From positions 1-64,000 of the forward strand of contig NZ_MDEN01000051.1 of NCBI RefSeq assembly GCF_001705435.1: 64,000 nt of DNA, written 5' to 3'. Below, piece after piece: positions 62,006 through 64,000 of this stretch (its first letter is position 1; each line of letters opens with the position of its first letter). Position numbers and translations under genes: made by a program. The notes under the pieces are model-generated. The model was not told the origin of the DNA. It did no database searches and was given only the letters and a program-made list of their open reading frames with translations. The DNA comes from Pseudomonas graminis. Lineage in GTDB: Bacteria; Pseudomonadota; Gammaproteobacteria; Pseudomonadales; Pseudomonadaceae.

Positions 62006-64000
62006 TTGATACGCCTGCTGAAGTTTGTCTGGTGGTCCATCGTCGCGGTCGTCTGCGGGCTGGTGCTCGGCCTGAGCGGCGCCTTCCTCTACTTGGCCCC
62101 GAACCTGCCCTCGGTCGATGCGCTGCGCAATATCCAGCTGCAGATCCCGCTGCGAGTGTTCAGCAGCGACGGCAAGCTGATTGCAGAGTTCGGCGAAATG
62201 CGCCGCTCTCCCATCCGTTTCGCCGACATTCCCCCCAATTTCATTCACGCCTTGCTGTCTGCCGAAGACGATAACTTCGAGAACCACTACGGCGTGGACC
62301 CGAGCAGCCTGATGCGCGCGGCCAGCCAGCTGGTCAAGAGCGGTCACATTCAGTCCGGCGGCTCGACCATCACCATGCAGGTCGCGAAAAACTATTTCCT
62401 GACCAGCGAGCGCAGTTTTTCGCGCAAAACCACCGAGATCCTCTTGGCCTTGCAAATCGAGCGCCAACTTACCAAGGACGAGATTCTCGAGCTGTACGTC
62501 AACAAGATCTATCTGGGTAACCGGGCTTACGGCATCGAGGCCGCAGCACAGGTGTACTACGGCAAATCCATCCGCGACCTGAGCGTCGCGCAGATGGCAA
62601 TGATTGCCGGTCTGCCCAAGGCGCCGTCACGATTCAACCCACTGGCCAACCCGGTGCGCGCCAAAGAGCGCCGCGACTGGATTCTGGGCCGCATGTTCAA
62701 GCTGGGGAAAATCGACCAGAACACCTACCAGACCGCCCTTGTCGAGCCGATCAACGCCAGCTACCACGTTCAGAGCCCTGAAGTGAACGCGCCCTATATC
62801 GCTGAAATGGCGCGCGCCGAAATGGTGGGTCGTTATGGCAGCGCAGCCTACACAGAAGGCTTCCGGGTCACCACTACCGTGCCGAGCGGCTTGCAGGAAG
62901 ACGCCAACAAGGCGGTGCAGGACGGTCTGATCGAATACGACCAGCGCCATGGCTATCGCGGGCCTGAGAGCCGATTCCCCGGCCTGACCCGCGAGGGCTG
63001 GGTGCAGGAACTGAGCAAACAGCGTCCGATCAGCGGTCTGGAGCCGGCCATCGTCACCCAGGTCGACAAGACCGGCATTCGCGTACTGACCCGCAGCGGC
63101 GAGAACGAAGAAACCGTCGCCTGGGACAGCATGAAGTGGGCCAAGGCGTTCCTGAACACCAACAGCGTCGGTGCCAATCCCAAGCAGCCTGGCGATGTGG
63201 CCCATGTCGGCGATCTGGTGCGTTTGCAGCGTCAGCCGGACAACTCGCTCAAGTTCAGCCAGCTTCCGGTGGCGCAGAGCGCGCTGGTTTCGCTGGATCC
63301 GCAGAACGGCGCGATTCGCGCGCTGGTCGGCGGTTTCGCGTTCGAGCAGAGCAACTACAACCGGGCAATGCAGGCCAAGCGTCAGCCGGGCTCCAGCTTC
63401 AAACCGTTCCTGTACTCGGCAGCGCTGGATAACGGCTACACCGCCGCCAGCCTGGTCAACGACGCGCCGATCGTGTTCGTCGACGAAACCATCGACAAGG
63501 TCTGGCGCCCGAAGAACGACACGGGCACCTTCCTCGGTCCGATTCGGCTGCGCGAGGCGTTGTACAAGTCGCGTAACCTCGTGTCGATCCGCCTGCTGCA
63601 AAGCCTGGGCGTGAACACGGCCATCAACTACATCACGCGCTTTGGCTTCAACAAACAGGACTTGCCGCCCAACCTTTCCCTGGCCCTGGGCACAGCCACC
63701 CTGACGCCGATGGAAATCGTCGGCGGCTGGAGTGCGTTTGCCAACGGCGGCTACAAGATCAGCCCGTACCTCATCCAGAAGATTGAGGACCGTGAAGGCA
63801 AAACCCTGTTCGTCGCCAACCCGCCGACGGTGCCCGCCAATGACCCGAATCCGAAAGCGGTCAGCGAAGCGGCCATCAGCAGCGCATCGACCTATGCAGC
63901 GCCAGACACGCCACCGCTGACTGCCAACGTTGTGCCGAACGCACTGGATACTTCGGGCGCAGCGCCGGCCCCGGTGGTCGCGGAGCGGATTGTTGACGGT
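62006..64000 (+). CDS. mrcA: Penicillin-binding protein 1A (MrcA/PonA), 5' part
   Basis: A bifunctional peptidoglycan synthase, cut by the window end after 665 codons (family about 820). Membrane anchor at residues 5-28 (LLKFVWWSIVAVVCGLVLGL). The GT51 glycosyltransferase domain has SAEDDNFENHYGVD (catalytic Glu), GGSTITMQVAKNYFL and RKTTEILLALQIE. The PBP1A-specific OB-like insertion is followed by the transpeptidase with the nucleophile Ser in QPGSSFKPF (SxxK) and SRN (SxN); the KTG motif lies beyond the edge. The start is TTG 62006, which matches the Pseudomonas PonA N-terminus (MRLLKF-type); the ribosome site (GGAA) is far and weak. It is divergent from pilM, a conserved Pseudomonas arrangement. 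Confidence 0.95.
   Translation, partial: MIRLLKFVWWSIVAVVCGLVLGLSGAFLYLAPNLPSVDALRNIQLQIPLRVFSSDGKLIAEFGEMRRSPIRFADIPPNFIHALLSAEDDNFENHYGVDPSSLMRAASQLVKSGHIQSGGSTITMQVAKNYFLTSERSFSRKTTEILLALQIERQLTKDEILELYVNKIYLGNRAYGIEAAAQVYYGKSIRDLSVAQMAMIAGLPKAPSRFNPLANPVRAKERRDWILGRMFKLGKIDQNTYQTALVEPINASYHVQSPEVNAPYIAEMARAEMVGRYGSAAYTEGFRVTTTVPSGLQEDANKAVQDGLIEYDQRHGYRGPESRFPGLTREGWVQELSKQRPISGLEPAIVTQVDKTGIRVLTRSGENEETVAWDSMKWAKAFLNTNSVGANPKQPGDVAHVGDLVRLQRQPDNSLKFSQLPVAQSALVSLDPQNGAIRALVGGFAFEQSNYNRAMQAKRQPGSSFKPFLYSAALDNGYTAASLVNDAPIVFVDETIDKVWRPKNDTGTFLGPIRLREALYKSRNLVSIRLLQSLGVNTAINYITRFGFNKQDLPPNLSLALGTATLTPMEIVGGWSAFANGGYKISPYLIQKIEDREGKTLFVANPPTVPANDPNPKAVSEAAISSASTYAAPDTPPLTANVVPNALDTSGAAPAPVVAERIVDG

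Overview
The window looks like a chromosome segment of a Pseudomonas from the fluorescens/syringae side of the genus. The evidence is the gene order mrcA <> pilMNOPQ-aroK-aroB-(damX-like)-gltB-gltD-hemE, the high GC, several Pseudomonas-type REP palindromes between genes, and close matches to Pseudomonas DbpA, PutA, PilQ and SelO. Most of it is housekeeping DNA. There is no rRNA, tRNA, CRISPR array, insertion sequence or prophage that I can see.

Left part (1-17.5 kb): a tandem array of REP pairs (1-607); a TldD/TldE-like peptidase pair; an MdtD-type efflux pump; the 23S rRNA helicase DbpA; a YhiN-type flavoprotein; a YccS-type membrane protein; a periplasmic binding protein; an ElaA-type acetyltransferase; a small winged-helix protein; a YgjP-type metallopeptidase; a REC-PAS-GGDEF-EAL cyclic-di-GMP protein; a PL7 alginate lyase; and the proline transporter PutP. 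PutP is divergent from the trifunctional regulator/enzyme PutA (17,965-21,918). The put control region carries three exact copies of the PutA-operator-like word GGTTGCACC.

Accessory core (23.9-31.1 kb): two large adjacent genes on the minus strand encode multidomain toxin-like proteins. Both begin with the same kind of N-terminal region (dermonecrotic-toxin/DUF6543-like), followed by a hydrophobic double segment and small beta-type modules. Their C-terminal ends differ. The upstream gene ends in an ADP-ribosyltransferase of the R-S-E class. The downstream gene ends in two tandem TcdA/TcdB-like glycosyltransferase domains, each with an intact DXD motif. Neither has a signal peptide or an obvious immunity gene, which suggests action on eukaryotic cells. 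This pair is the best candidate for an under-described system in the window.

Middle (31.3-45.8 kb): the antiporter NhaP2, a MscK-type channel, the AMPylase SelO, a first HigBA toxin-antitoxin pair, an unrecognised 313-residue protein, thioredoxin TrxC, an orphan PAAR spike protein, an orphan ParA ATPase, a DUF3261-like lipoprotein, a LysR regulator divergent from an MFS exporter, and a second, unrelated HigBA pair with a 12-bp-arm palindrome directly before its start codon.

Right part (45.8-64 kb): hemE, gltD, gltB, a DamX-like SPOR/AAA protein, aroB, aroK and the type IV pilus assembly operon pilMNOPQ, all on the minus strand. The 5' part of mrcA (penicillin-binding protein 1A) is divergent from pilM and runs off the window end.
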